Shown piece after piece: positions 13,517 to 21,348 of a DNA stretch of 26,893 nt (positions within the stretch are counted from its first letter, which is position 1; each line of letters begins with the position of its first letter). The position numbers and the translations under genes were made by a program. The notes under the pieces are model-generated. The model searched no databases and had not been told where the DNA came from. It saw nothing but the letters and a program-made list of their open reading frames with translations. Source of the DNA: an uncultured Oscillospiraceae bacterium (GTDB lineage Bacteria; Bacillota; Clostridia; Oscillospirales; Oscillospiraceae); contig CAKUHX010000006.1 of NCBI GenBank assembly GCA_934659475.1, positions 1-26,893 on the forward strand. The letters are read 5' to 3'.

Positions 13517-15475
13517 TCACTCCTGCTCGGGCTCTTCACCGGCCTCCTCGGCGGGGGCCTCCTCCAGCAGGGCGCGGATGGACAGAGACACCTTCTGGTT
13601 GTCCATGTCGATGGCGGTGATCTTCACGTCCACCTTGTCGCCCTCGGCCAACACGTCGCCGGGCTTCTCGATGCGGTGGTCGGCGATCTGGGAGATGTGG
13701 ATCAGGCCGTCCACACCGGGGACGATCTCGGCAAAGGCGCCGAAGGTCATCAGCTTGACGATGCGGACGTTGGCCACGTCGCCCACCTGATAGGTGCTGG
13801 TGAACACAGTCCAGGGATCCTGGCTGTGGTCCTTCATGCCCAGAGAGATCTTCTTCTTGTCCTTGTCGAAGGCGATGACATACACATCCACGGTGTCGCC
13901 CACCTTGACCACCTCAGAGGGGTGCTTGATGCGGCTCCAGGACAGCTCGGAGATATGGACCATGCCGTCCACGCCGCCGATGTCCACGAAGGCGCCGTAA
14001 GAGGTCAGGGACTTCACGGTGCCGGTGTAGTGCTTGCCCACCTCGATCTCGTTCCAGACCTTCTCGGCGGCGGCGGCACGCTCAGCGCGGGTGACCTTGC
14101 TGATGGAGCCCACAACGCGGCGGCGGGCACGGTTGACCTCGGTGATGACCAGACGCACCTTCTGCTTCAGCAGGGTGGACATGGGGGTCTCGCGGGGCAG
14201 GCCGGTCTGAGAGGCGGGGACGAACACGCGGATGCCCTTCACGGACACGACCACGCCGCCCTTGTTATCCTCGGTGACGATGCCCTCCATAACGGTGCCG
14301 TCCTCAACGGCGGCCTCGACGGTCTCCCAGTTCTTGTTGGCGTCCAGACGCTTCTTGGACAGGATGATCTGGCAGTCGCGGTCGCTGACCAGCTTGACCA
14401 TGCACTCGATCTCGTCGCCCACCTTGCAGATGTCCTCGGGCTTGACCTCGGGGTCGTCGCTCAACTCGGACATGGGGATGTAACCCTGATACTTAACGCC
14501 CTCCAGCTCGACCTGGATCTCGGTCGGCGTGATGCCGATGACTGTACCTGTGGCCTTATCCCCCGTATTCAAAGTTTTGAACGACGCCTCCAGCATATCT
14601 TTGAAGGACTGTTCGATCTCCATAGTGTTTTCTTCGCTCATATTGTTTATGACCTCCTTTATTATCCACGCAGGTGTGGATGCACCCGCCGTGATTCCCA
14701 CCGAGCCGTTGAACGGCAGACTGTCCCGGGGCAGATCCTCTGCCCGCTCGATCAGCCAGACCCGGGGACATTCCTCCCCGCAGATCTCTGCCAGCCGCCG
14801 CGTGTTGGAGCTTTTTCGGTCTCCGATCACCACCATCGCGCCGCATTGGGACGCGATTTGACGGGCTTCTCTCTGACGCTTCGATGTCGCTCCACATATT
14901 GTATCAAAAAATTCCGGGTTTGTACACTCTTTTTTTGCGGTTTTCAGAATTTCTTCCCAAATCTTTTTTGTAGAGGTAGTCTGGGAGACAAAGGTCAGGG
15001 GCAGCCGCTTCCGTGCCGGCTCCTCCTCCAGCCACCGTCCCAGAGCCTGCCCATCCTTCAGTACCACGGGATGGCGGCACCAGCCGGCGATGGCCTGCAC
15101 CTCCGGATGGTCCGGCATCCCCACGATCACGGGGACGCGGCCACGTTCCTCTGCCTGAGACACGATCCGGTGGATGCGGGTGACGTTGGGGCAGGTGGCG
15201 TCCAGGATCTTCACGCCACGGGCCAGCAGCGCCTCGTGAACGGCGCGGCTCTCCCCGTGGGAGCGGACGATCACCGCGCTGCCCTCCGGCACCTCCTCCG
15301 GCCGCTCCGCCACGCCGATGCCCTGGGCCGCCATACGAGCGATCACATCTCTGTTGTGGATGATGGGCCCCAGCATGACGCAGGGGGCGTCCTCCCGGGC
15401 TGCCCGCTCCGCCAGCTCCACCGCCCGGCGCACGCCGTAGCAGAACCCGGCGGACTGAGCCACTGTGATCCTCAT
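13517..15475 (-). CDS. ispH-rpsA: HMBPP reductase fused to ribosomal protein S1
   Basis: A 652-residue fusion, an arrangement known in Clostridia. Residues 1-277 are IspH, the last MEP-pathway enzyme, making IPP and DMAPP: the cluster-ligand cysteines are Cys12 (GFCYGV), Cys95 (DATCPNV) and Cys194 (TICGAT), and His123-Pro-Glu125 is the catalytic HPE. From about 285 there are four S1 RNA-binding domains (roughly 300-375, 388-455, 470-542 and 556-628), the third with YGAFVDIGGVDGMVHISEL, followed by an acidic tail. The fusion is in one frame with no stop. Met279 is preceded by AAAGGAGGT, so S1 alone (374 residues) may also be translated. ATG 15475 overlaps the plsC stop by four bases. Confidence 0.95.
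   Translation of the reverse strand: MRITVAQSAGFCYGVRRAVELAERAAREDAPCVMLGPIIHNRDVIARMAAQGIGVAERPEEVPEGSAVIVRSHGESRAVHEALLARGVKILDATCPNVTRIHRIVSQAEERGRVPVIVGMPDHPEVQAIAGWCRHPVVLKDGQALGRWLEEEPARKRLPLTFVSQTTSTKKIWEEILKTAKKECTNPEFFDTICGATSKRQREARQIASQCGAMVVIGDRKSSNTRRLAEICGEECPRVWLIERAEDLPRDSLPFNGSVGITAGASTPAWIIKEVINNMSEENTMEIEQSFKDMLEASFKTLNTGDKATGTVIGITPTEIQVELEGVKYQGYIPMSELSDDPEVKPEDICKVGDEIECMVKLVSDRDCQIILSKKRLDANKNWETVEAAVEDGTVMEGIVTEDNKGGVVVSVKGIRVFVPASQTGLPRETPMSTLLKQKVRLVITEVNRARRRVVGSISKVTRAERAAAAEKVWNEIEVGKHYTGTVKSLTSYGAFVDIGGVDGMVHISELSWSRIKHPSEVVKVGDTVDVYVIAFDKDKKKISLGMKDHSQDPWTVFTSTYQVGDVANVRIVKLMTFGAFAEIVPGVDGLIHISQIADHRIEKPGDVLAEGDKVDVKITAIDMDNQKVSLSIRALLEEAPAEEAGEEPEQE
14639..14660 (-). 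promoter_or_regulatory. Internal ribosome-binding site for free-standing S1
   Basis: AAAGGAGGT (14652-14660 on the minus strand) lies ten bases before an in-frame ATG (14639-14641, Met279), exactly at the junction between the IspH and S1 parts of the fusion. It is among the strongest Shine-Dalgarno matches in the window. Initiation here would give a 374-residue S1. Confidence 0.65.
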
Positions 15476-16086
15476 GGGTCGGCCTCCCTCAGGGCGGCCA
15501 CGCCGCCCATCACCTGCCCTGTAATGGCGTCCAGCTCCTCCGCGGTGGGCTTGCGCCCCTCATACACCGGCATAAAGGGCCTTCCGATGACCACGGTGGT
15601 GGGGCGGAACCAGTTCTTTTTCTCGGGAATGTACATGGGCACCAGGGGCACACCGGTCCGCGTGGCCAGCAGCGCGGCCCCGGCATGGGCCACGGCGGGC
15701 TTGCCGTGCTTGTCCACACCGTTCCGGATGCGGGTCCCCTCGGGGAAGATCAGCAGCTTTTCCCCCGCCTTCAGCAGCTTCAGGGCCGATTTGATGGCAT
15801 GGATGTCGGCGGCGCCCCGGTCTACAAAGATCACGCCGCCCCACTCCAGCAGCTTGCCCAGAACAGGCACGCGCCGCACCTCGATCTTGGCCATGGGGTG
15901 CAGCTGCTGCCGGCGGGTAAAGGCGAAGCAGGCCATCACCGGGTCGCACAGGGAGGAGTGGTTGGGGCATATCACCGCCCCGCCCTGGGGGATGTTCTCC
16001 CGCCCCACCACCCGGATAGGGTGGAACAGACAGAAGAAGGGCCAGACCACTCGGTAAATAAACTGGTAAAAAAGAGAGGTGTTCAC
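15472..16086 (-). CDS. plsC: 1-acyl-sn-glycerol-3-phosphate acyltransferase
   Basis: A 204-residue membrane-associated acyltransferase that makes phosphatidic acid from lysophosphatidic acid. The HX4D catalytic motif is NHSSLCDP, with FPEGTR as the glycerophosphate-binding motif and VPLVPMYIP as a later conserved block; a hydrophobic N-terminal segment (FYQFIYRVVWPFFCLF) places it at the membrane. Length matches the short PlsC type. The start is GTG 16086, overlapping the cmk stop by four bases (GTGA). The start of ispH-rpsA overlaps its stop by four. In the cmk-plsC-ispH-rpsA block it links nucleotide, lipid and isoprenoid supply with translation, a common clostridial arrangement. Confidence 0.94.
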   Translation of the reverse strand: MNTSLFYQFIYRVVWPFFCLFHPIRVVGRENIPQGGAVICPNHSSLCDPVMACFAFTRRQQLHPMAKIEVRRVPVLGKLLEWGGVIFVDRGAADIHAIKSALKLLKAGEKLLIFPEGTRIRNGVDKHGKPAVAHAGAALLATRTGVPLVPMYIPEKKNWFRPTTVVIGRPFMPVYEGRKPTAEELDAITGQVMGGVAALREADP

Positions 16087-16760
16087 ATCGGTATCCTCCC
16101 CCGCGCGATGTTCAGCAGCGCATCCACAGTCTGCGTCAGATCCAGATGGGTGGTGTCCAGCAGCACCGCGTCCTCCGCCTGCTTCAGGGGGGCGGCAGAG
16201 CGCAGGCTGTCCTGCCGGTCCCGCTGGATGATCTCCGCCAGGATGGTCTGGTAGTCCGCCCTCTGCCCCCGCTGCTCCAGCTCCTTCAGGCGGCGCATGG
16301 CCCGGGCCTCGGCCCCGGCGGTGAGGAACACCTTCACGTCGGCGTCGGGCAGCACCACGGTGCCGATGTCCCGGCCATCCATGATCACGTTGTGCTCCCG
16401 GGCCAGCTTTCGCTGGAAGTCCAGCAGGAAGGCCCGCACCTGGGGCAGGGCGGAGACCTTGGAGGCCAGGCCGGAGATCCGGTTCTCCCGGATGGCGCGG
16501 GACACGTCCTCGTCCCCCAGGAACATGTGCTGCTCCCCGTCTGCGCCGTAGTCCATGCGGATGCTCAGGCCGGGAAGGGCAGGCACCACCTGTTCCGGAT
16601 CGGAGGGGTCAAGCCCCAGCCGGTCCATAGCCAGAGCCACCGTGCGGTAAATGGCCCCGGTGTCTACATATAAATAGTTCAGCTTTGCGGCGGCGGCCCG
16701 GGCCACGGTGCTCTTGCCCGCGCCGGCGGGGCCGTCGATGGCGATGCTGTGATAACTCAT
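16083..16760 (-). CDS. cmk: Cytidylate kinase
   Basis: A 225-residue kinase phosphorylating CMP and dCMP. After SYHSIAIDGP comes the P-loop GPAGAGKS (10-17), then YVDTGAIYRTVAL, the NMP-binding region with ASKVSALPQVR, MDGRDIGTVVLPDADVKVFL, and the lid with IIQRDRQDSLRSAAPL. Length is typical. Two starts are possible: ATG 16760, nine bases after AGAGGA, and ATG 16769, which overlaps the upstream stop by four bases but lies directly on that ribosome-binding site. The first is preferred. It follows the flavoprotein gene and overlaps plsC. CMP is a product of lipid and isoprenoid steps nearby, giving a loose functional link. Confidence 0.95.
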   Translation of the reverse strand: MSYHSIAIDGPAGAGKSTVARAAAAKLNYLYVDTGAIYRTVALAMDRLGLDPSDPEQVVPALPGLSIRMDYGADGEQHMFLGDEDVSRAIRENRISGLASKVSALPQVRAFLLDFQRKLAREHNVIMDGRDIGTVVLPDADVKVFLTAGAEARAMRRLKELEQRGQRADYQTILAEIIQRDRQDSLRSAAPLKQAEDAVLLDTTHLDLTQTVDALLNIARGRIPM

Positions 16761-16765
16761 CTGCG

Positions 16766-18010
16766 TCATTCCTCTGTTAAAGATGCGGCGGCGCTCTCCC
16801 CTGCCGCCCGGCCGGTGGCCCAGGCGATCTGCAGGTTGAACCCGCCGGTATAGGCGTCCACATCCAGCAGCTCCCCGGCAAAATACAGCCCGGGCAGCCG
16901 CTTGGACTCCATAGTCCTGGGGTCTACCTCCCCCACCTTTACGCCGCCGGCAGTGACGATGGCTTCGGCGATGGGCCGGGGGCCGCGGACGGAGACGGTA
17001 AGGTCCTTCATCGTCTCCAGCAGGGCACGGCGCTCCCCCTTCGTCACATCCCGGCACTTCTTCTCACCGGGGATGCCGGCGCGCTCTGTCAGGACCGGGA
17101 TCAGCAGCCGGGGGGCCAGAGCGCCCAGCATGTTCTGCACGTCCCGGTTGGCATTCACCCCCAGCTCCCGCACCAGACGGGCGTCCAGAGTCTGCTCATC
17201 CAGGGCGGGCTTCAGGTCGATGTGGCAGGTGTAGGTATTTTTTGTAAAGTCCCGCATATGGGCGCTGGCAGATAGGATCAGCGGGCCGGACAGGCCGAAG
17301 TGGGTGAACAGCAGCTCGCCCTGCTCCTGATAGATCACCTTTTTCTTCTGGTCCTTTACCTTCAGTACCACGTTCCGCAGGGACAGCCCCTGCATCCGGG
17401 GACAGCACGGGTCCTCCGACTCCAGGGGCACCAGCGAGGGTCTGGGCGGGACGATGGTATGGCCCGCCGCCTTCGCCAGCTCATAGCCGTCCCCGGTGGA
17501 GCCGGTGGTGGGATAGGACATCCCCCCGGTGGCCAGGATCACGGCGGCCGCGGGATAGGTCCCCCGCTCCCCCTCTGCGCCGGATACGCGTCCCCCCTCT
17601 GTCATCAGGCGGACGGCCCGGTCCTGGACCACGCGGACACCCAGCTTTTTCATGCGGAAAAACAGGGCGTCTACAATATCCGCCGCCTTATCCGACTGGG
17701 GAAAGACCCGGTTGCCCCGCTCTACTTTCAAGGGGACACCAAGGCCGGTGAAAAACGCCTCTACATCCGCCGGAGAGGTGCGGCTCATGGCTCCGTAGAG
17801 AAAGCGCCCGTTCCCGGGGACCGACTCCAGCACCTGCTGGGGCGTGCAGTGGTTGGTCACGTTGCACCGGCCCTTGCCGGTGATATACAGCTTGCGGCCC
17901 ACCTTGGGGTCGCGTTCCAGCAAGGTCACCCCCGCCCCGCGCTCTGCCGCCGCGATGGCGGCCATCATCCCGGCCGCGCCGCCGCCCACTACAAGGAGCT
18001 TTCCGGTCAT
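16766..18010 (-). CDS. HI0933/BaiN-family NAD(P)/FAD-dependent oxidoreductase
   Basis: A 414-residue flavoprotein. The N-terminal dinucleotide-binding motif is VVGGGAAGMMAAIAAAERG, followed by the family signature GRKLYITGKGRCNVTN and a second FAD motif ILATGGMSYPTTGSTGDGY. The C-terminus has LYFAGELLDVDAYTGGFNLQ and AWATGRAAG, where FAD is completed. Members of this broad family include BaiN, reported to reduce bile-acid intermediates in Clostridium scindens, but most homologues have no proven substrate and lie next to cmk in Clostridia, as here; a bile-acid role should not be assumed. ATG 18010 overlaps the regulator stop by four bases. No substrate can be read from the sequence. Confidence 0.9.
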   Translation of the reverse strand: MTGKLLVVGGGAAGMMAAIAAAERGAGVTLLERDPKVGRKLYITGKGRCNVTNHCTPQQVLESVPGNGRFLYGAMSRTSPADVEAFFTGLGVPLKVERGNRVFPQSDKAADIVDALFFRMKKLGVRVVQDRAVRLMTEGGRVSGAEGERGTYPAAAVILATGGMSYPTTGSTGDGYELAKAAGHTIVPPRPSLVPLESEDPCCPRMQGLSLRNVVLKVKDQKKKVIYQEQGELLFTHFGLSGPLILSASAHMRDFTKNTYTCHIDLKPALDEQTLDARLVRELGVNANRDVQNMLGALAPRLLIPVLTERAGIPGEKKCRDVTKGERRALLETMKDLTVSVRGPRPIAEAIVTAGGVKVGEVDPRTMESKRLPGLYFAGELLDVDAYTGGFNLQIAWATGRAAGESAAASLTEE

Positions 18011-18891
18011 GTTTCCTCGTCCTGGGGCTTTTCGTACACGCCGTACTCATCCCAGATCTTCTCCAGCGTCTGGAAGGTCTGGGACAGCTCGCCGCTCTTC
18101 CGGCGGCTGACCGCCACCAGCAGGGCGTTGGCCAGGCTGAGGGGGGCCACCAGAGAGTCCACGAAGGATACCATGTCACTGCGGGCCTTCAGCAGGTAGG
18201 TAGCGATGGGCGCCAGAGGGGACGCGTCGCTGTCCGTGATGGCGATGGTTGTGGCGCCCCGGTCTCGGGCCAGCCGCATGGCCTCTACCGTGCGGCGGGA
18301 GTACCGGGGGAAGCTGACGCCGATGACCACATCCTCCGGCCCCACGCGGATCAGCCGCTCGAAGATCTCGCTGACCGTATTGGTGGACACGGTGATCACG
18401 TTGTCGAAGATCAGGTGCATATTGAAGCTGAGGAAGGTGACGATGGCGGCAGCGGAGCGCACACCGATGATATAGATCCGCCGGGCGGATACGATGGCGT
18501 CGGCCGCCAGCTCGAAGCTGTCCCGATCCACGGCCTCCAGGGTCAGGCGGATCTTCTCCATGTCGGACTGGAGCACCGTGGACAGGATGTCGTGGTCGCC
18601 GATGCGGTCGTTGGACACCTCGATCCGCTGCACGGAATTCAGGCGGCGGCGGATCATCTTTTGCAGGGAGCGCTGCATGCTGGGATAGCCGTCATAGCCC
18701 AACTCAGCCGCAAAGCGCACCACCGTGGACTCGCTGACGCCCACGATCTTGCCCAGCTTGCTGGCGGTCATAAAGGCAGCTTTGTCATAGGACTCCAGAA
18801 TATAGTTGGCGATCCGGCGCTGGCCCTTGGAAAAGGTGGGCATGCTCTCCTGGACCACGGCAAGAATATCTCGATTCATTTTCTCTTCCAT
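18007..18891 (-). CDS. MurR/RpiR-family transcriptional regulator
   Basis: A 294-residue regulator. Residues about 5-80 are the N-terminal RpiR-type helix-turn-helix (MPTFSKGQRRIANYILESY, GVSESTVVRFAAELGYDGYP). Residues 125-260 form an SIS sugar-phosphate-binding domain with IYIIGVRSAAAIV, DVVIGVSFPRYSRRT and AMRLARDRGATTIAITD. Such proteins respond to phosphosugars (N-acetylmuramic acid 6-phosphate for MurR), but no amino-sugar gene is nearby, so the ligand is unknown. ATG 18891 follows AAAGGA at eight bases. It is the first gene of the unit continuing through the flavoprotein, cmk, plsC and ispH-rpsA, and may regulate that unit or itself. Confidence 0.9.
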   Translation of the reverse strand: MEEKMNRDILAVVQESMPTFSKGQRRIANYILESYDKAAFMTASKLGKIVGVSESTVVRFAAELGYDGYPSMQRSLQKMIRRRLNSVQRIEVSNDRIGDHDILSTVLQSDMEKIRLTLEAVDRDSFELAADAIVSARRIYIIGVRSAAAIVTFLSFNMHLIFDNVITVSTNTVSEIFERLIRVGPEDVVIGVSFPRYSRRTVEAMRLARDRGATTIAITDSDASPLAPIATYLLKARSDMVSFVDSLVAPLSLANALLVAVSRRKSGELSQTFQTLEKIWDEYGVYEKPQDEET

Positions 18892-18934
18892 TTTACTAAT
18901 CCTTTCCCGTCCCGTCGGGGGGTTTTTCAGCTGG

Positions 18935-18943
18935 TTTATATCA
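18935..18943 (-). promoter_or_regulatory. Possible extended -10 promoter of the MurR-type gene
   Basis: On the minus strand TG-A-TATAAA (18935-18943) has an extended -10 form; no good -35 box is present at the right distance, only the T-run of the upstream terminator. It lies 44 bases upstream of the start, in the 121-base gap after rluB. Confidence 0.45.
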
Positions 18944-18956
18944 TATCGTCAGGCGC

Positions 18957-19012
18957 AAAAAAATGCAAGAAGTTTTTGCAGGAATTGCTGAATTTCCTGC
19001 AAAAACCTCTTG
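18957..19012 (-). terminator. Intrinsic terminator abutting the rluB stop
   Basis: Arms 18966-18984 and 18994-19012 pair over 19 bases with one G-U wobble, a 9-base loop, and then a seven-T run on the transcribed strand (18957-18963). The stem begins at the base after the rluB stop. Its AT-rich stem differs from the GC-rich terminators elsewhere in the window. Confidence 0.9.
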
Positions 19013-19738
19013 TCACGCTCCGCCGCTGCCTTTCCTGAGCAATTCCAGTTCCTTCTCTGTCAGGGGCCGCCACTGTCCCGGGGCCAGAGTGCGGTCCAGG
19101 AGGAGCCCCCCCTCGCGCACGCGCTTGAGCCGCAGCACCTTCAGTCCCGCCTGGGCGCACATGCGCCGCACCTGGCGGTTCTTTCCCTGGCGGATCACCA
19201 CGTTCAGGCGGGTCACGCCGTCCTTTCCGGGGCCGATCTTGACCTGCGCCCCATCTACCCGCTCGCCGCCGTCCAGGGTCATGGGCCGGCGCAGGATGGG
19301 GGCCGCCTGCTCCGCGTTGCCGGTGGCCCAGACCAGATATTCCTTTTCGATACCGTGCCTGGGGTGGGTCAGCTGCTGGGTCGCTGCCCCGTCGTCCGTA
19401 AGGAGCAGCAGCCCCTCCGAGTCCATGTCCAGCCGCCCCACGGGCCATACCCGCACGCCGCAGCCGGACACCAGCTGGGTCACATCCTTCCGCCCCTTCT
19501 CATCAGACAGAGTGGTCACATACCCCCGGGGCTTGTTCAGCATCAAATAGGTACAGGCGCTCTTCCGCGCCAGGGGGACACCGTCCACCCGGACGTCGTC
19601 CTGTTCCGGATCCGCCTGTTCTCCCAGCGCAGCCGTGCGGCCGTTCACTGTGACCCTCCCCGCCAGGATCCACTCCTCCGCCTTCCGGCGGGAAGTCGAC
19701 CCGGCCATGGAGATCAGCTTTTGCAAGCGCTCTGCCAC
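19013..19738 (-). CDS. rluB: Ribosomal large-subunit pseudouridine synthase (RluB type)
   Basis: A 241-residue rRNA-modifying enzyme. Residues 1-50 are an S4 RNA-binding domain (ERLQKLISMAGSTSRRKAEE, GRVTVNG); the catalytic domain begins MLNKPRGYVTTLSD and has the active-site Asp104 in GRLDMDSEGLLLLTDDG, then KEYLVW, QGKNRQVRRMCAQAG and LKRVREG. By family it makes pseudouridine in 23S rRNA; RluE/RsuA-type specificity cannot be excluded. The start is GTG 19738 with GGAGGAG about nine bases upstream. It follows dacF by three bases and ends the scpA operon; the terminator adjoins its stop. Confidence 0.94.
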   Translation of the reverse strand: MAERLQKLISMAGSTSRRKAEEWILAGRVTVNGRTAALGEQADPEQDDVRVDGVPLARKSACTYLMLNKPRGYVTTLSDEKGRKDVTQLVSGCGVRVWPVGRLDMDSEGLLLLTDDGAATQQLTHPRHGIEKEYLVWATGNAEQAAPILRRPMTLDGGERVDGAQVKIGPGKDGVTRLNVVIRQGKNRQVRRMCAQAGLKVLRLKRVREGGLLLDRTLAPGQWRPLTEKELELLRKGSGGA

Positions 19739-19741
19739 TTT

Positions 19742-20866
19742 CTATCTCCTCCTTGCATCCCGGGCTGCCCGCAGCAGCTCCCTCAGCCGCGCGGACAGGC
19801 CGGACGCCCGGGCCCGACAGTCCTCCGCCGGGCCAAAGACCAGCGGGACCTCTCCCACTATCTGCCCATCGATCAGGATCTCCAGCCTTCCGGCTCTGTC
19901 CCCCGCCCTTACGGGGGCGCTGACCGCCGTACTGTCGAGGGCCAGCCTGCGGGTCAGCTCCTCGCCCTTCAGGACGGCCACCGGGAGCGTCTCTGCCGTC
20001 CGCACCGGGGCAAAGGGCAGCAGGCTGCCCTCCACCGGGATCCGGGCCACCTTTTCCCCCGCCGTTGCGGCAGTCTCTATCCGGCAGACGGAAAACCCCC
20101 AGTCCAGCAGCGCGGCGTGGTCCCGCCAGTCGTCCGGGTCGTTCAGGGTCACGGCGATCAGGGTCGTCCCCTCCCGTTCCGCCGCGGATACCAGCGTACG
20201 TCCCGCCCTTTTGGTGTATCCGGTCTTCATGCCGATGCAGCCGGGATACTGCCACAGCAGCTTGTTGTGGTTGACGAAGCTGCGCCCCTCCAAATGGATG
20301 GAGCGGGTGGAGACCATCTGCCGCAGGGCATCATTTTTCAGACAGGCGCGGCCCAGCAGGGCCAGGTCATAGGCGGTGGAGCAATGTCCCTCCTGATCCA
20401 GTCCGTTGGGGTTTGTAAAGTGGGATCCCTTCATGCCCAATTCCTGGGCCACCCGGTTCATTTCCCGGGCAAAACCCTCCGCGCTTCCGCCGCAGAAGCC
20501 CGCGATGGCCAGGGCGGCGTCGTTGCCCGAGTGGAGCAGCAGTCCATACAGCAAGGTCTCCAGCCGCAGCCTTTCCCCCTCTTTCAAATAGAGAGAGGAG
20601 CCCTCTGCCCCGGTATATTCCGGCCGTATCTCCACTTCCTCGTCCAGTCCATGGCCGGACTCCAGAGCAGTCAGCGCGGTGAGCAGCTTGGTGGTGCTTG
20701 CGATGAGGCCGGGCTGATGGGCGTTTTTCTCGTAGAGCACCCGTCCTGTCTCCGTCTCCATAAGCACGGCACAGGCGGCACTGACTTGGACGCCCTCCGC
20801 CCGGACCTCTCCGGCGGCAGGTGCCAGACACAGCACCGCCAGTATGGCCGCAGCAATACGCTTCAA
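19742..20866 (-). CDS. dacF: D-alanyl-D-alanine carboxypeptidase (DacF/PBP5 type)
   Basis: A 374-residue exported low-molecular-weight penicillin-binding protein that trims peptidoglycan stem pentapeptides. A signal peptide (about 1-23, KRIAAAILAVLCLAPAAGEVRA) precedes the domain. The active-site motifs are complete: STTK at 57-60, SGN at 113-115, KTG at 214-216. A C-terminal beta domain (about 265-345) ends in an Arg-rich, possibly amphipathic tail (RLRELLRAARDARRR) that could touch the membrane. The start is TTG 20866, seven bases after GGGAGGG. In sporulating Firmicutes DacF acts in the forespore on cortex structure; the nearby gerW supports that, but the sporulation role is inferred. Confidence 0.92.
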   Translation of the reverse strand: MKRIAAAILAVLCLAPAAGEVRAEGVQVSAACAVLMETETGRVLYEKNAHQPGLIASTTKLLTALTALESGHGLDEEVEIRPEYTGAEGSSLYLKEGERLRLETLLYGLLLHSGNDAALAIAGFCGGSAEGFAREMNRVAQELGMKGSHFTNPNGLDQEGHCSTAYDLALLGRACLKNDALRQMVSTRSIHLEGRSFVNHNKLLWQYPGCIGMKTGYTKRAGRTLVSAAEREGTTLIAVTLNDPDDWRDHAALLDWGFSVCRIETAATAGEKVARIPVEGSLLPFAPVRTAETLPVAVLKGEELTRRLALDSTAVSAPVRAGDRAGRLEILIDGQIVGEVPLVFGPAEDCRARASGLSARLRELLRAARDARRR

Positions 20867-20929
20867 AGGCCGTCCCTCCCCACAGTCGGTATGTCACATC
20901 CTATGGGACCGGGGCGGGTTTTATTTCCT

Positions 20930-21343
20930 TTATTCCGCGAAGTCGCTCTGCTCCGCCTTCTTGTCCTTCCGCTCCTGCTGCTGCTGAATGAAGGCCGTCA
21001 CCCGGTCCATCACCTCGGGCACCGCGTCCACGATGCGGTCCACGGTATTGGCCACCGGGGGATCCACGGAGATCAGCCGCACGCTGTCTCCCCGCACCAC
21101 AAGGAAGGCCACCGGCTCTACCTTGGCGCTGGACGCGCCGCCGCCGCCGAAGTTGGACGCGGAACCTTTGGTAGCAAAGTCGCTGCCGCCGCAGGCCACG
21201 CCGAAGGACAGCCGGGACACAGGGATCAGGGTCACGTCCTCCGTCTTGATGGGCTCACCGATGATGGTGTTGGCGTCCATGGCCGTTTTCAGGCCGGACA
21301 GGGTAGCATCCATCAGCTCCTGGATCGAATTCTTATTTTCCAT
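20930..21343 (-). CDS. gerW: GerW (YtfJ) family sporulation protein
   Basis: A 137-residue protein needed for normal spore germination in Bacillus subtilis. Features are IQELMDATLSGLK, ANTIIGEPI, LIPVSRLSFGVACGGSDF, a Gly-rich stretch with ASNFGGGGASSAKVEPVAFLVV, and a polar, charged tail (QQQQERKDKKAEQ). The ATG at 21343 matches the usual N-terminus; a TTG at 21352 overlapping the ytfI stop is less likely since the AGGCGG site is too close to it. The ytfI-gerW order is preserved. Presence of gerW suggests the organism can form spores. Confidence 0.93.
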   Translation of the reverse strand: MENKNSIQELMDATLSGLKTAMDANTIIGEPIKTEDVTLIPVSRLSFGVACGGSDFATKGSASNFGGGGASSAKVEPVAFLVVRGDSVRLISVDPPVANTVDRIVDAVPEVMDRVTAFIQQQQERKDKKAEQSDFAE

Positions 21344-21348
21344 CTGGT

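Noticed and set aside
13517..15475. The ispH-rpsA fusion as a sequencing error or lost stop
   Set aside because: The frame is continuous and the fusion is a known arrangement in Clostridia; both halves have intact motifs.
16766..18010. A bile-acid role for the BaiN-like flavoprotein
   Set aside because: The family is broad, its cmk-adjacent position is general in Clostridia, and no other bile-acid gene is in the window.
19742..20866. DacF as a lipoprotein, because its signal region contains a Cys
   Set aside because: The residue before the Cys is Leu, not Gly, Ala or Ser, so no lipobox is present; a standard signal-peptidase site near Ala23 is more likely.
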